The notes beneath the pieces were generated by a model, which had not been told where the DNA came from, searched no databases, and was given only the letters and a program-made list of their open reading frames with translations. A stretch of DNA of 64,000 nt from Terramyces sp. JEL0728 (Eukaryota; Chytridiomycota; Chytridiomycetes; Rhizophydiales; Terramycetaceae), in the NCBI GenBank assembly GCA_027603945.1, contig JADIIU010000002.1, positions 310,001 through 374,000 of the forward strand, given 5' to 3'. The number at the start of each line of letters is the position of its first letter. Positions within the stretch are counted from its first letter, which is position 1. Shown one piece after another: positions 44,739 to 57,859 of the stretch. Made by a program: the position numbers and the translations under genes.

Positions 44739-44946
44739 TTTGGGGAAATTATTTTCGGGTCCGGAAAACTATTCTGTCCAGATTGTATCAGTAAAAATTG
44801 CCAGACAATAAAGACCGTCTAATTCTGTATTGCATATCCTTAAACACGGTGGTTCATATTACCTTAGGCTGACAATCATCCGCTGCCTGAGCTACTGTCA
44901 AAATCCAACACGGGAAACCAGATCCTCGGAATTACAAGTAAATGTT

Positions 44947-45434
44947 TTATTGATTAGCTTCTTTAATAGTTTCGTCCTGCCTCTTCAATGTACTCAACAC
45001 CACCCTCTTACTACTCTCTTGTAATTCGCCTGAGTTAGATAAAATTACCAGCGATCAACACCTCATCGATAATGGCATATGCTTGCTGAAAATTAAAAAT
45101 TATATCCAATTCGCACACATTCATAAACCACTTATCCAACACTTCGACGTATCTGTGAATCACCTCCAAAGCTAAAAGTTCATTCTCATCAATGTCCGTT
45201 CCAGCAATAAAAAACAAACTCGCATATCTAATAAGCTACTATTTACCTCCTATAAACAACTTTGAACTCTTTGAATTCCAGCACATTGCACATCTTTGTT
45301 TTACGCTGCAAGACGGTCGTTGAAACGTCCTTGACCGCTTTAGTCTTTTCCTTGATTGACCAATCAGACGTAAACCATTTCGTTAACCTAATTTTCCCCT
45401 GTCTTGAAACCAGGAGCAAGAATTTTATTGCCAT
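44947..45434 (-). CDS. AP-1 clathrin adaptor sigma subunit
   Basis: Exons 45247-45434, 45049-45227 and 44947-45029 with two 19-nt introns give 149 residues. The protein matches AP-1 rather than AP-2 or AP-3 sigma: [75 protein letters not shown] and [12 protein letters not shown]. It is the small subunit of the trans-Golgi/endosomal AP-1 complex. The last junction restores GELQESS, which the unspliced frame would replace with a stop. Divergent from PIG-P with 34 bp between starts. Confidence 0.95.
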
Positions 45435-45468
45435 TTCGCGATTGAAATTTTCAAAAAATTCAACTCTA

Positions 45469-45801
45469 ATGGAAGAACAAACGAGTGCAAGGGAGAGTTA
45501 CGGATTCATCCTATACGTCTCTACAATCATTCTACTGATATTCTATTTACTATGGGCATTCGTTCCTCAAATATACTTGAACCAAGTAACCACTTACTAT
45601 CCCAGTAAAATCTATACAATCACAGTGCCGATCTATTTGTTTCTACTTGTGCCATTCACAATATTATTTTACTGCAGCTATAACCTGATGATTACACCAA
45701 ATTTGGAGGATAATGAAATTGTATTTGAAAAGGACTTTGTCGATGGAGAGTACAAGGACGTGCCCATGGCTATTGTAAATAAATGTTGGATTAATCAATA
45801 A
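45469..45801 (+). CDS. PIG-P/GPI19-like subunit of GPI-GlcNAc transferase
   Basis: 110 residues, single exon. Two transmembrane helices are separated by a short lumenal loop: YGFILYVSTIILLIFYLLWA, then PQIYLNQVTTYYPSKIYTI, then VPIYLFLLVPFTILFYCSYN. The Y-G-F-x-L-Y start, the Tyr-Tyr-Pro-x-K loop and the overall length match PIG-P, an ER membrane subunit of the enzyme that makes GlcNAc-PI, the first step of GPI synthesis. Confidence 0.85.
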   Translation: MEEQTSARESYGFILYVSTIILLIFYLLWAFVPQIYLNQVTTYYPSKIYTITVPIYLFLLVPFTILFYCSYNLMITPNLEDNEIVFEKDFVDGEYKDVPMAIVNKCWINQ

Positions 45802-45958
45802 AAGTATTGTTTTTATATTGATCTGACATTATGTCTCTTAATTATTTGCGGTGAGCATTACAAATTGGAATGGCATTTAATGCGACAGTAACAATCACGA
45901 ATGCTCATCAGTTGCATCTGGTTTTAACCAACAAAAAAGATTTTTTGAAAATCAAAAA

Positions 45959-46551
45959 ATGTTGAATGTGGGACTAAAACTATTCAAACCTACATTTTCC
46001 CAAATTAGAACAGCAGTGGCAAACTACAGACCAAAGAAACTAAAAAACAAAAAAGCATTCAAAGGGATATTTCGCAGTCCCCAAAATTCAATCAAATCAA
46101 CAACTGTATATTTTGGTGACTATGGATTACAAGCCATTGAAGGAGGAAGATTAAGTGACAAGCAGATGGATGTTGTCCGTCAAGCGCTAAAAAGGTTTTT
46201 GAAACAAGAAAAGACTGCTTCTTTGATAATGCGGGTGTTTCCAGACAGACCAGTTACTGCCAAGCCATTAGAGGTGCGTATGGGGAAAGGAAAGGGTATT
46301 TGAGTGTTTATATAGGTCCTGTTGACTATTTTGCACAGTGGATTGCAGAAGGAAGGGTGTTGTTTGAAGTTAAAGGTGCTAGACCAGAACTGGCCGAGAA
46401 AGCTCTGGATATCGCAAAGCAATTCTTGCCAATCAGGACTAGAATCATCAAGAAAGATGAGATGCGAATGGCGCCTAGAGTGCTGCCTTCATTCATCTTG
46501 AACAGGTTAAAGGAAAATGAATATCAACAGAAAATCAAAGAGTTGCAATAA
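45959..46551 (+). CDS. MRPL16: Mitochondrial ribosomal protein bL16m
   Basis: Exons 45959-46295 and 46316-46551 with a 20-nt intron give 190 residues. A basic leader precedes the L16 core: YRPKKLKNKKAFKGIF, GDYGLQAIEGGRLSDKQMD, RVFPDRPVTAKPLEVRMGKGKG and, after the intron, PVDYFAQWIAEGRVLFEVKG. The junction lies inside the universally conserved MGKGKGPVDYF. It is a large-subunit protein near the A-site tRNA elbow of the mitochondrial ribosome. Confidence 0.95.
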
Positions 46552-46720
46552 AATGAATTTATTATCTCGTAGTTCTGATCAATCTTGATTTTAGTGGTGT
46601 ACCTGTTTGCATTAAAGTCTTGAAATATTTTCCTGATTTCAAAATGTCAAAAAATATTAAATCACGTGATTTGAGAGTTTCATAATTTGGGGCAATTCAG
46701 AGTTTCCCACTTTAATTTAT

Positions 46721-47272
46721 ATGCCTGAAAAAGAACCTTCCCCTACTAAAAGTGATATTAGCAACAGCTCTATTCTTGACCCACCTGGATATATTAAACC
46801 ATCTCTTCAAGACTTGTTATTAACGGACATTACTGCTGAAGAGTTACAAAACATTGCCGAAAGTTTAGGAGTCGAGTATTTAGGACTTGCTGAATTTCCT
46901 GGTTTGTTTCCAGTCAATGGAAAGGTTAAAGGAATGAACAAACGACTTATGGTCAATCTTATTTGCAAAAGACAAAGTAGAAACCCAACAAATGCAATCA
47001 ATGTTGTTTTTCTCATTGATACTGGTTCACCTGTTTCGTATTTGAGCGAAAATGCATTCAAGTCATTGCTTCCACCACATTCACACATTCCACAAAGTAT
47101 TGATGTAATGATACAAACAGAGCGAGTTATTGAATGTCATCTGTCGCCAAAAGACAAGCACTTTGCAGATGTGAATGTGTTGGGGATGGATTTCATGACA
47201 AAGAATAGTTTGTCTATTCTGGTGAATTATGACAAAGATATCTGTCAATTAACCGATAAACGCCTGATCTAA
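46721..47272 (+). CDS. Retropepsin-like aspartic protease domain protein
   Basis: 183 residues, single exon from an ATG. The central part has the single-lobe retropepsin pattern: hydrophobic strand plus catalytic triad VVFLIDTGSPVSYLSENAF, and the second-half strand VNVLGMDFM. No reverse transcriptase, integrase or zinc knuckle lies nearby, and the frame is intact, so this looks like a stand-alone cellular gene or a domesticated element protease rather than an active transposon. The N-terminal ~60 residues are acidic and of unknown role. Confidence 0.7.
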   Translation: MPEKEPSPTKSDISNSSILDPPGYIKPSLQDLLLTDITAEELQNIAESLGVEYLGLAEFPGLFPVNGKVKGMNKRLMVNLICKRQSRNPTNAINVVFLIDTGSPVSYLSENAFKSLLPPHSHIPQSIDVMIQTERVIECHLSPKDKHFADVNVLGMDFMTKNSLSILVNYDKDICQLTDKRLI

Positions 47273-47324
47273 ATAAAATTGCCTGTTTTTATAAAAGTAA
47301 GTGGCACATTTCAACTTTGCTTCA

Positions 47325-48607
47325 ATGAAATCAGAATCAAAAGAGTATGAGAAAAAGAGACTCGCGGCGAAATTTGGAATATTATTCACCGCAAAAGCAC
47401 TCTTTTCTATTTACAAAAAGAAATTCGCACCGGTAGATGCCCTAGTATTCGCTTCGACATTAACTGGATTTTCCTACTTTTCAAAATCAAAAAACAAGCT
47501 AATTGTGGCCTTGTCGTCCTTGCTGTTGAATCTATTATCAACCCCAGTTCGCGAAACCATAAATTCACTTGTGTTTGTCAGGGCAATTCATTACTTGTAC
47601 AGATCTATTGTCTACAAACGTAAGCTTGCAATCAAATCTACAAAAAAGGATGATCTGCTGGTATTAAGAAAGAACAATAGAATTACCCGGTTTATTGATA
47701 AATATGGAGAGTTTATGGTCTGGATTTACATTTCAATGCACATCAACTATGCACTATTTCTGTACCCACACTATATGCCGCACTCGTTCGTTAAATCTAT
47801 TTACTACACTTCAGGACACATGATTAAATTGGGAAAAGAGTACGGAAAAGTAATGGAAGGAATGACGAGCCTGGCACTTTCATTTTCAAATAACGACAAA
47901 CAAGAAATATTCAAAGTGAACGGGAAAACCCTTGAATTCATGACCAAGCATCAGAATATTGTACCTGCTTTCAAGGAATTGGCTCCAAGTGTTCCGCCGC
48001 ATATCCATCACGATTATTTGCTTTGTGCTTTCTTTCATCCTCAGCATTCTTCATGTTTTGCGGCTAGTTTATCTCAAGGATACTTGGTTTTCAAAACCAT
48101 TGCTAAAACTTACTTTTTACTGAATTTGGTACGTTGGGATTAACAATAGCCTGGTGTTGCGATTAGAATTTCCAAACAAATCAAAAATAAGCGACACGAG
48201 TATGCTACCACCTTGAAGCGATTTGTACTTTCTTCTTTGCGGTCTACCCTAATGGTATCCACCTATATTGGATCGATTGAATTGTTTATTTGCATGTTCC
48301 GCCGTTTGTTCCAGAAAGAACACAAATTATCGTAATTTGTTATTAACTCAGATACGCATTTGCCAGTGCTTTTGCAACACCGGCTATATGGTTAGACAAA
48401 CCAGGTAGGCTGTTAGAATTAAACACCTACTGTACCAGTGTTTGTTTAAAGAGTTATGTAAAAATACTGCGCGATATGGGATTCTGGAATCAGGGGATCG
48501 AGAGTATTATTATGATGCCTGCGTATGTGATTCTTGTGGATTGTGTTAGAAAAGAATATCCCGCTGTTGGCCTCATGAAGCCTGTGTTTAACTGGTTCTT
48601 TGAATAA
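47325..48607 (+). CDS. TMEM135-like membrane protein (paralogue 1)
   Basis: Exons 47325-48128, 48150-48331 and 48352-48607, introns 21 and 20 nt, 413 residues. It matches the TMEM135/PMP52 layout: an N-terminal basic helix region (AAKFGILFTAKALFSIYKKK), LVFVRAIHYLYRSIVYK, GEFMVWIYISMHINYALFLY, the Cys-His-Pro motif CAFFHPQHSSC, and the C-terminal WLDKPGRLLELNTYC. TMEM135 relates to Tim17-family membrane proteins and acts in peroxisomal/mitochondrial lipid handling in animals. Shorter in its N-terminal region than paralogues 2-4. Confidence 0.8.
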
Positions 48608-48765
48608 ATTTGGAAAAGGTTGGAGAATCTGTTTCTGAGTGATACATGTCGTAGCTCAATCGGCACCGTCGATAAACTTTTTCTGATCCTGGCTGTCAAA
48701 CCAATATTCAAGTTGTATAAGCGGCGTCATCTACCACGGCTTTCCCGAATTGACTCAATCTGGAA

Positions 48766-50165
48766 ATGCAAAAACTGTGTTTGCAGACAATAATCAAATT
48801 TGTCAACAGGTTTGGAATTTACTATGCACTGAAAACAGTACTCTCGTTAATCCGACTACTGCGCAAATCGAAAAAGATAAACAGAAACGTACTATTAAAT
48901 ATCCCAAATATCAGATTTGCAATTTCATTAGCCGGAATGTCCAGTTTTTATCATTTGATTGCGGAATTATACCAAGGCAAGTACAAGTACATTGTTGCTG
49001 GTGGATTATCTTCATTATGGATGGTTGTCGATCGCGATAGAAAACAGACTGGGAATATATCACAAGTTATTTTTATCAGGACACTCTATTTCATGATTAG
49101 AGCATTTGTTTACGATAAACCAAAGGAGGAAATCAAGCATGAGGATGAACATAAACCGGCATTACAGCTGAGAAAATCAGAGGACAAACTGACTAGTAGA
49201 CTGCGCAGATATATAGATGAGAATGGTGATTACACTATTTGGATGGTTGGAGCTTTTCATATTTGCTATTGCGCATTCGTGTATCCGGAATTCTTGACCA
49301 AACCATACTTGTCATCACTTGTTTACATAACTGGAGGGTACTCCAGGTACGGGGATAATGCGATTTATTTGATTGAAAAGCTATCAAAATTAATCAGATT
49401 TTCGTCAAAGAATCCTCTTGCAATACCATTGAATCATAAACAGACTTCCAAAGCATATGTAAATGATTTAATGAGTGTTTTCAAGGAAAAAGGGTTTGAT
49501 GAGCATTTGGAGGCGTTGGGAGGTATTGCTGCTAGCTGCACTAATGCCAAACACGAACGACTATTTTGTGCAATGCAACATCCCACTCAACAAAGCTGCA
49601 TACTAGCAGGCTTTGAACGCGGAGTGGATGTCTACAAGAAACTGATCAAAACATATCTAATACTAAATACAACCACGTTTTTGTTCAAGCTGTTCAATTC
49701 GATAAAGAAAAAGAAAGAGCACAACAAGACTCACATGTTTATTCATTCTATGGCTACAGCAATGCGATCGTGTCTGTTTATAGCGGCGTATATTGGACTG
49801 TTTTCTCATTCTATCTGTCTATTACGCCGAGTTTATGGTAAAGAAAGTCCTTTAATGTAATTGATGTTAATGCAGGTGGGGAATAGCTGGCATAATGTGC
49901 ACTCCAACGATTTACATTGATAAACCTGGCAGGCTGACTGAATTCAATACATTCTGCATGACCAAATGCTTGGAATCGCTTGTACTATACCTAGAGAGTT
50001 TGGGGCTCAATTATTCAAAGTAAGTTGTTGCTAACTAGGACTGTTGAATTGCTTGTAATGATGCCCACGTTTGGGTTGTTGACGCACTTGCTAGAGGTGT
50101 ATCCATACTCTGCAAACGGGTTCATCGTCCCACTGCTCAGATGGTTTTATGATATAAAGAAATAG
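48766..50165 (+). CDS. TMEM135-like membrane protein (paralogue 2)
   Basis: Exons 48766-49856, 49876-50019 and 50039-50165, both introns 19 nt, 453 residues. Conserved blocks: NRFGIYYALKTVLSLIRLL, GLSSLWMVVDRDRKQTGNIS, IRTLYFMIRAFVYDK, GDYTIWMVGAFHICYCAFVY, CAMQHPTQQSC and YIDKPGRLTEFNTFC. Several hydrophobic helices are spread along the chain. Best matched by paralogue 4, next to paralogue 1 on the same strand. Likely an organelle membrane protein; substrate unknown. Confidence 0.83.
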
Positions 50166-50328
50166 AATCTTGATTACTGTATAATTTCGACGCTAGATCG
50201 TCCAATTTTCTAGGGCAATAAGCACTATTTTAGTTGCAGATATGCCACAGATCTCGAGCTTACACTCTGACGGACTATGTTGAGTTTATGTACAACTGAA
50301 TTAGCTGATCAATTTTTTTCAAATCTAA

Positions 50329-52587
<2,259 letters not shown>

Positions 52588-52645
52588 AAATAGTATTTCC
52601 ACATTTAGCCTTATCTCTTGTAAATTTTTGTCTCGTGACAAGTTT

Positions 52646-54105
52646 ATGAATCTAGCAACAAAAACTACAGAAATATTTTCAAAGCGATTTGCACTGTTAT
52701 ATAGTCTAAAAACCCTCCTATCATTAGTCGGTTTTATAAAGAACAGAAGGGGGAAATTCAGCTCTGCGATTTTTAACATTTCCAATGCACAGTTTGCAAT
52801 TTCAATATCAGGAGTATCCAGCTTCTACCCGCTGCTCTTGCATTTATTTAGAAAACTAGGAATCAGTAGTGATTATTGTCCTGGATTAGCCGGTGCAGTT
52901 TCGTCGTTATGGCTGCTGGCTGACAGGGACGATAAAAGGAGTCGAACGATTAGCAGTCTTGTATTTGTTCGGACTCTGTATTTCTTGATTAGGGCCGTAG
53001 TTTATGTTGAACCAACAGACAAGCAACATGAAGGTGATTCTGCAGAAAACTCGTCCGATAAACTGCCAACTGAAGCTGAAAGGCAAGCTACACAGCTACA
53101 TGATCACCAAACCAAGGTAAGGATAGTGGGAAACCAGTTTTTGCAATCCATTGTAAATACAGTCCATTACTCTGGCCACTGGATGATTTGGATTGCAAAT
53201 TCAGTCCATGCGTGTACACTTCAATATCCCTACCCTGAACTGATGGAAGTAATGCAAATTAACCGTAGAATGGTTACTATAACACAATCTTGAAATTGAT
53301 GGCGGTTTCAGACCGATATGGCCGTAATTATGAGCCGGTAGTTGCCAAAGTATCCCAGACCACCAAATACTATATTCAAAATGGAATTGATCAGTGTATA
53401 CCTGCTGGAACTACTTCATTAGAATACTTGAATAGTTTGAATACTCCAGAGATTGGAAAAGCTGTAGAAATGTTTAAAGGGCTTGTAGATCCTTCTGCTG
53501 TCCACAGTAGACTATGTTGTGTCTTGCATCATCCGCAGGAAGGTAACTGTTACAAAAGCGCTTTCGTTATCGGTAACAGAATCTAATCCAGCGTGGAATA
53601 TATCCAGATCAATGGCAAAAACTTATTTCTTGTACAACCTTGCGTCAACCATCATGTCGCTTTACAGAAACAGAAAAAATATCCCGCACAAAGTGTATAG
53701 ATTGGCAATTGACACTGTCAAAATGTGCTTGATGATATCCGTGTTTGTTGGGCTGTTCAACCTTTCTTCGTGCCAATTCAGGAGATTATTTAGAAAAGAG
53801 CACTTGTGGTTTCACTTTTTAGGTGGGCTATGTGCTACTCCAGCTATCTTACTTGACAAACCCGGCCGCATGGTTGAAATGAACGCTTACTGTTTTGTGA
53901 AAGTATTTGACACTCTAATACTCTATTTCCAGCAAAGGGGGTTCAAGTACACGAGGTAGCATGCCTTAATTGTAGGTTGTTTGAGACCTTGGTGATGATT
54001 CCGACTGTTTTTACTTTGACAACGATCATGGCTGGCCATAAACATGCCATGAGAGGGTTTGTTGTTCCGCCATTGAAAATGATTTTCCATGAAGAAAAGT
54101 ATTAG
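52646..54105 (+). CDS. TMEM135-like membrane protein (paralogue 3)
   Basis: Exons 52646-53248, 53269-53572, 53592-53955 and 53976-54105, introns 20, 19 and 20 nt, 466 residues. Blocks: FSKRFALLYSLKTLLSLVGF, AVSSLWLLADRDDKRSRTIS, VRTLYFLIRAVVYVE, CVLHHPQEGNC and LLDKPGRMVEMNAYC. It begins 58 bp after the CDC5 stop. An extra segment at about 125-165 (EGDSAENSSDKLPTEAERQA) is absent from paralogue 1. It has one intron more than the other copies, before NGYYNTILK. Confidence 0.82.
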
Positions 54106-54302
54106 ACGAATAGATTGAAATAAAACAGTAAGAGTTTGGTTAGGCTGTAATGGCTTGCTTGATACTAAGAGAGTCTCTGAAAGGCTTGATAGCCAGTGGA
54201 AAGCTATTAGTTTGGCTCTACCACTTGCAGTTCTCCAAACTGGCAGCCAGATCCAAATAATCAATTCACATTCTAATTTGGCTGAATACACTTTATTTCT
54301 AT

Positions 54303-55746
54303 TTACCGCTTGGACTTTATATTAAATATCCAACCAAACACACCAGTCATATATCCGTTCATTGCATGTGAATATTCTTCCATAATGGTGGTGAGGATAC
54401 CAAACGTTGGAATCATCACTGCCATTTCAACAGATCTATGATTACAAATTATTTACTTGCTATAGCTCAGGATGTTGTGGTGGTGCAGGAACAAGACAAA
54501 TGATTCGAATGTCTTGGTTGCACTAAAGGTATTCATTTCTAGTAATCTACCTGGTTTATCAATAAGAATCGAAGGGGTGGCCATTACCCCAGCAATCCCC
54601 CAGCTCAACAGATATTCTCTGCCAAATAACTTTCTTAGTGTGCACAAAGATAGCGAAAATCCTCCAACAAATCCAGCAACCATCAAACACGATCTAACAG
54701 TGCTAATGATTGCGTGGTTGATGATTGAAGTAACAGTCTTTTTCGTAGTCTTCTTTTTGTATTTACTGTAAGCCAAAGTTCCAAACGATACTGATAAACT
54801 AGCAAGATTTAAAAATATGTAGATCTTGATTAGCCTTCTTACGACATCGCGACCTAAATGAGCATTATTTACAAGTATGCAAGGCCGCCATTGTACAGCT
54901 GGCTGTTTCTGGATGCTGCATGGCGCAAATAAACTTTTGGTGATGGACATTTTGGGCTAGTGCTCCTTTGATTGCACTAACGCTCTTCAAAAACGCATCC
55001 CCCTCTTCATTTTTAGGCAACCCTTTTCCAAATTCATTCAAGAACTCTATTGTAGTTTTTCCTGCAGGAATATCTGGTAGTTTTCCCGGGTGTCTTGTTC
55101 CATATTTGATAATATTGCTCATTCCTTTGATAATATTTGCTGCATCTGGCCCAAACCGTTCGTACGATCCTGTGATGTAAACCAAAGATTTAAAATACGA
55201 TTTTGAAAGATATTCTGAATAATTAAAGGCTGCAAAGCAAATATGGAATGCTGACGATGCCCATACAATATGATCCCCGTGCAGATGAACTAGTTGTTTG
55301 AATTTGTTTACAATGCCATATTTTGATTTTCGGAGCTCCAATTCCTTGTGGTGAGATTCAGCTTCATTAGGGTCCGCATTGGCTTTTGGAATTTCTTGCA
55401 GTCCAGTTTCTTTTACTCCTTTATATACCCACGCTCTAATTACATAGTAGACTGTTCTCATAAACACAATTTGCGATATAGTTGCCGTTCGTTTATCGTC
55501 ATTATCTGCAACCAACCACAAAGCAGACAGACATCCAGCGATAAAGTGTTTGCTTTTGTGTGTGGAGAATACTTGAACAAGAGCTGGATACAGTGAAAAT
55601 CCAGCCAAGGTGGTTGCAAATCTTGAACTTGAGGAATCCAGCAATCGAAGCCCAGTTTTGCGATTGCGTACAAATGATATTAGGATTTTGATAGTGTAGA
55701 ATATTCCAAACCTCTGCACAAAGAGTTTCAGCAGATTCCTTTGCAT
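54303..55746 (-). CDS. TMEM135-like membrane protein (paralogue 4)
   Basis: Exons 54873-55746, 54457-54853 and 54303-54435, introns 19 and 21 nt, 467 residues. Blocks: VQRFGIFYTIKILISFVRN, CLSALWLVADNDDKRTATIS, GDHIVWASSAFHICFAAFNY, YLSKSYFKSLVYITGSYERF, CAMQHPETASC and LIDKPGRLLEMNTF. It is the only copy on the minus strand, convergent with paralogue 3. The last intron sits after SK in the same place as in paralogue 2. Confidence 0.83.
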
Positions 55747-56015
55747 TGTTGAAATTTTTCCAAGTGCAGATTAATATTGCGGCAATCCCACTGATGGATT
55801 GAGAAGTATGTTCCGATCAATCTTGAATTTATTATTGATTCACACTATATGCTTATTGACAGTAAAATGAGAATGTGCAAACTTCTGGGGGACATATTCG
55901 CTGGACATATCTGAATTTATTTGAAGGAATTTACATCCAACTATACAAGTGCAATAAACCCAGACAAAGTGGGATTATTGAACTGCAGCCAGTGTAACAT
56001 GTACTGGATTATTGG

Positions 56016-57677
56016 TTAGCAGATTTCAATGCGGAGGAGTGAGTGGTCACCAAGAATTTCTCGTATCTGCCGATTAAATTCTTTTGCCATTAAATCAAAA
56101 TGGTTAGGAACAACCAGTTTCCGTAATTTAGAGTATTTAATCCCTTCTACAAATTGAGCAATGCCAGGAAGTGTGACATCATAGTTGGCGCTAAGGTTGA
56201 GCTTTTGCAGGGATGATGAATTTATGCCTGGAACAAGTATCTCCAAGTCTTCATCAGTCATATTAGTAGAGCATATCCGTAACCCGGTTAATTTGGTATA
56301 TTGCAGCTGGCTAGATATTATTTCGAATTGGTTTCCGCAAAACTCTATTTCGCACACTGCTAAATATTTAAGATGTTGATTTTCTGTCAAACTGCTAAAC
56401 AGCAAGGATGTATTTGTAATATCTAATCCAGAGGCGTTTTCAATCATGATTTCCTCCAATGTACAGCTTGGGAGGTATCGCGACAAAATTTCCATTCCAG
56501 TGTCAATATCTTTTTCAAATCGAAGTTGGAGGGATTTGACAGTGGATCCTTGGATAGCTTGCAGTAATCTACCCATATTTTTCAGAGAGATTGAAACATT
56601 GAGTCTGCGGACATTGGATTTGCCAATATTGGCAATTAAGGCTTCCTTTGGTCTTGATTTTAAATTTCTAAACATCAGATAATCGATTTGCGAGTCTGGA
56701 AGCTTTTCGTAAAAATAATACATTTCCTCTTCTTCAAAATGGTTTCCTCCAACATGCAACTCTTTTAATTTTGAATACGGCAAGGAGTCGCATATACTGT
56801 GCAAGCCTTGAATGGTAACATCGTTTCCATATAGATTTAGCACAGTAAGTTTGCTCTTTCTGACCATACTGGCTAAAACGGCAGCTCCTCGATCCGCAAT
56901 GTTGTTATCTGCCAATTCCAGTGTTGTCAGTATGCAATCTGGTAAAGCGTTTGCAATATATACCACGGTATCGTCGCTGATATGGCAGTTGTTGAGTTTT
57001 AGCGTGTGTAAACCAGTTAAATGAAGATTGTGAGCAAAAAACTTGCAGTTAATCAAATGGCCGTCAATCTGCAAGTATTCCACCTTGCTGTTCTGGACTG
57101 TATACATTATTTGCTGCCAATCATATGGGTTTCCAAATTCTATAACTAGCGATTGCAATCCGGCCATCCTGCCAAGTTGATGTACGACAGTCAGCGTATC
57201 TTCCACAACCGATAGTGTGAGTTTAGTGATTCTACCCAAGACAGCGCAGTCTATGCTACCCCAGTCCACCTTTGCGTGTTTGCTGGGGTGAATAGATAAT
57301 CGCAGTTCATATGAAGTGGGTAAAAAGCTGTGTAAACGTGTAAAATGAAAAGTGCCGATTTCTATATCCTGGAATTTAACAACACCATCTTTTAATTGCT
57401 TTAATAAATCCAGATTGCTGATTACATTCTTGTCGTTGTCTGAAAGTCCAGTTTTCTCTTGGTAGTATAAAGTTTTATCTTCTTCTAATTTCAACTCTAG
57501 CTCCTTTTCATGTAGTAAATCATGAAAAGTTCCAGATGCAAAAAGGCGGTAGGGCGATAAAAGTTTGTAATAAAAGTGATTTGCCAGCGATAGATAGGGT
57601 AAATCCATAATATCCAAATAATTCAATACCTTGATTTGGATTTCGATTGGAAATTGGAAAAGCTTTATAGGTTTCAT
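56016..57677 (-). CDS. F-box protein with RNI-type LRRs
   Basis: 553 residues, single exon. F-box: FQFPIEIQIKVLNYLDIMDL followed by PYLSLANHFYYKLLSPYRLF, a segment shared nearly word for word with the next two genes. LRRs are clearest at about 240-320 (LTTLELADNNIADRGAAVLA, KLTVLNLYGNDVTIQGLHSI, KLKELHVGGNHFEEEEMYYF). The C-terminal LRR LQKLNLSANYDVTLPGIAQF also recurs in the paralogues. Probable SCF substrate receptor. Confidence 0.78.
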   Translation of the reverse strand: MKPIKLFQFPIEIQIKVLNYLDIMDLPYLSLANHFYYKLLSPYRLFASGTFHDLLHEKELELKLEEDKTLYYQEKTGLSDNDKNVISNLDLLKQLKDGVVKFQDIEIGTFHFTRLHSFLPTSYELRLSIHPSKHAKVDWGSIDCAVLGRITKLTLSVVEDTLTVVHQLGRMAGLQSLVIEFGNPYDWQQIMYTVQNSKVEYLQIDGHLINCKFFAHNLHLTGLHTLKLNNCHISDDTVVYIANALPDCILTTLELADNNIADRGAAVLASMVRKSKLTVLNLYGNDVTIQGLHSICDSLPYSKLKELHVGGNHFEEEEMYYFYEKLPDSQIDYLMFRNLKSRPKEALIANIGKSNVRRLNVSISLKNMGRLLQAIQGSTVKSLQLRFEKDIDTGMEILSRYLPSCTLEEIMIENASGLDITNTSLLFSSLTENQHLKYLAVCEIEFCGNQFEIISSQLQYTKLTGLRICSTNMTDEDLEILVPGINSSSLQKLNLSANYDVTLPGIAQFVEGIKYSKLRKLVVPNHFDLMAKEFNRQIREILGDHSLLRIEIC

Positions 57678-57859
57678 TGAAGCAGGAATGGTGGATTGAA
57701 AAAATTAAAAAATTTCAAGGAAGGATATGAACGACGATACAGCTACCAAGATTAATACGATCCAACATTTTATATTACTGAGAACAATAGACTGGCAACA
57801 GATCTTGGATTCCATTCGCGAATCTTTTGTTTAAAGCCCTGCTCAGAGCCAAACGTATA

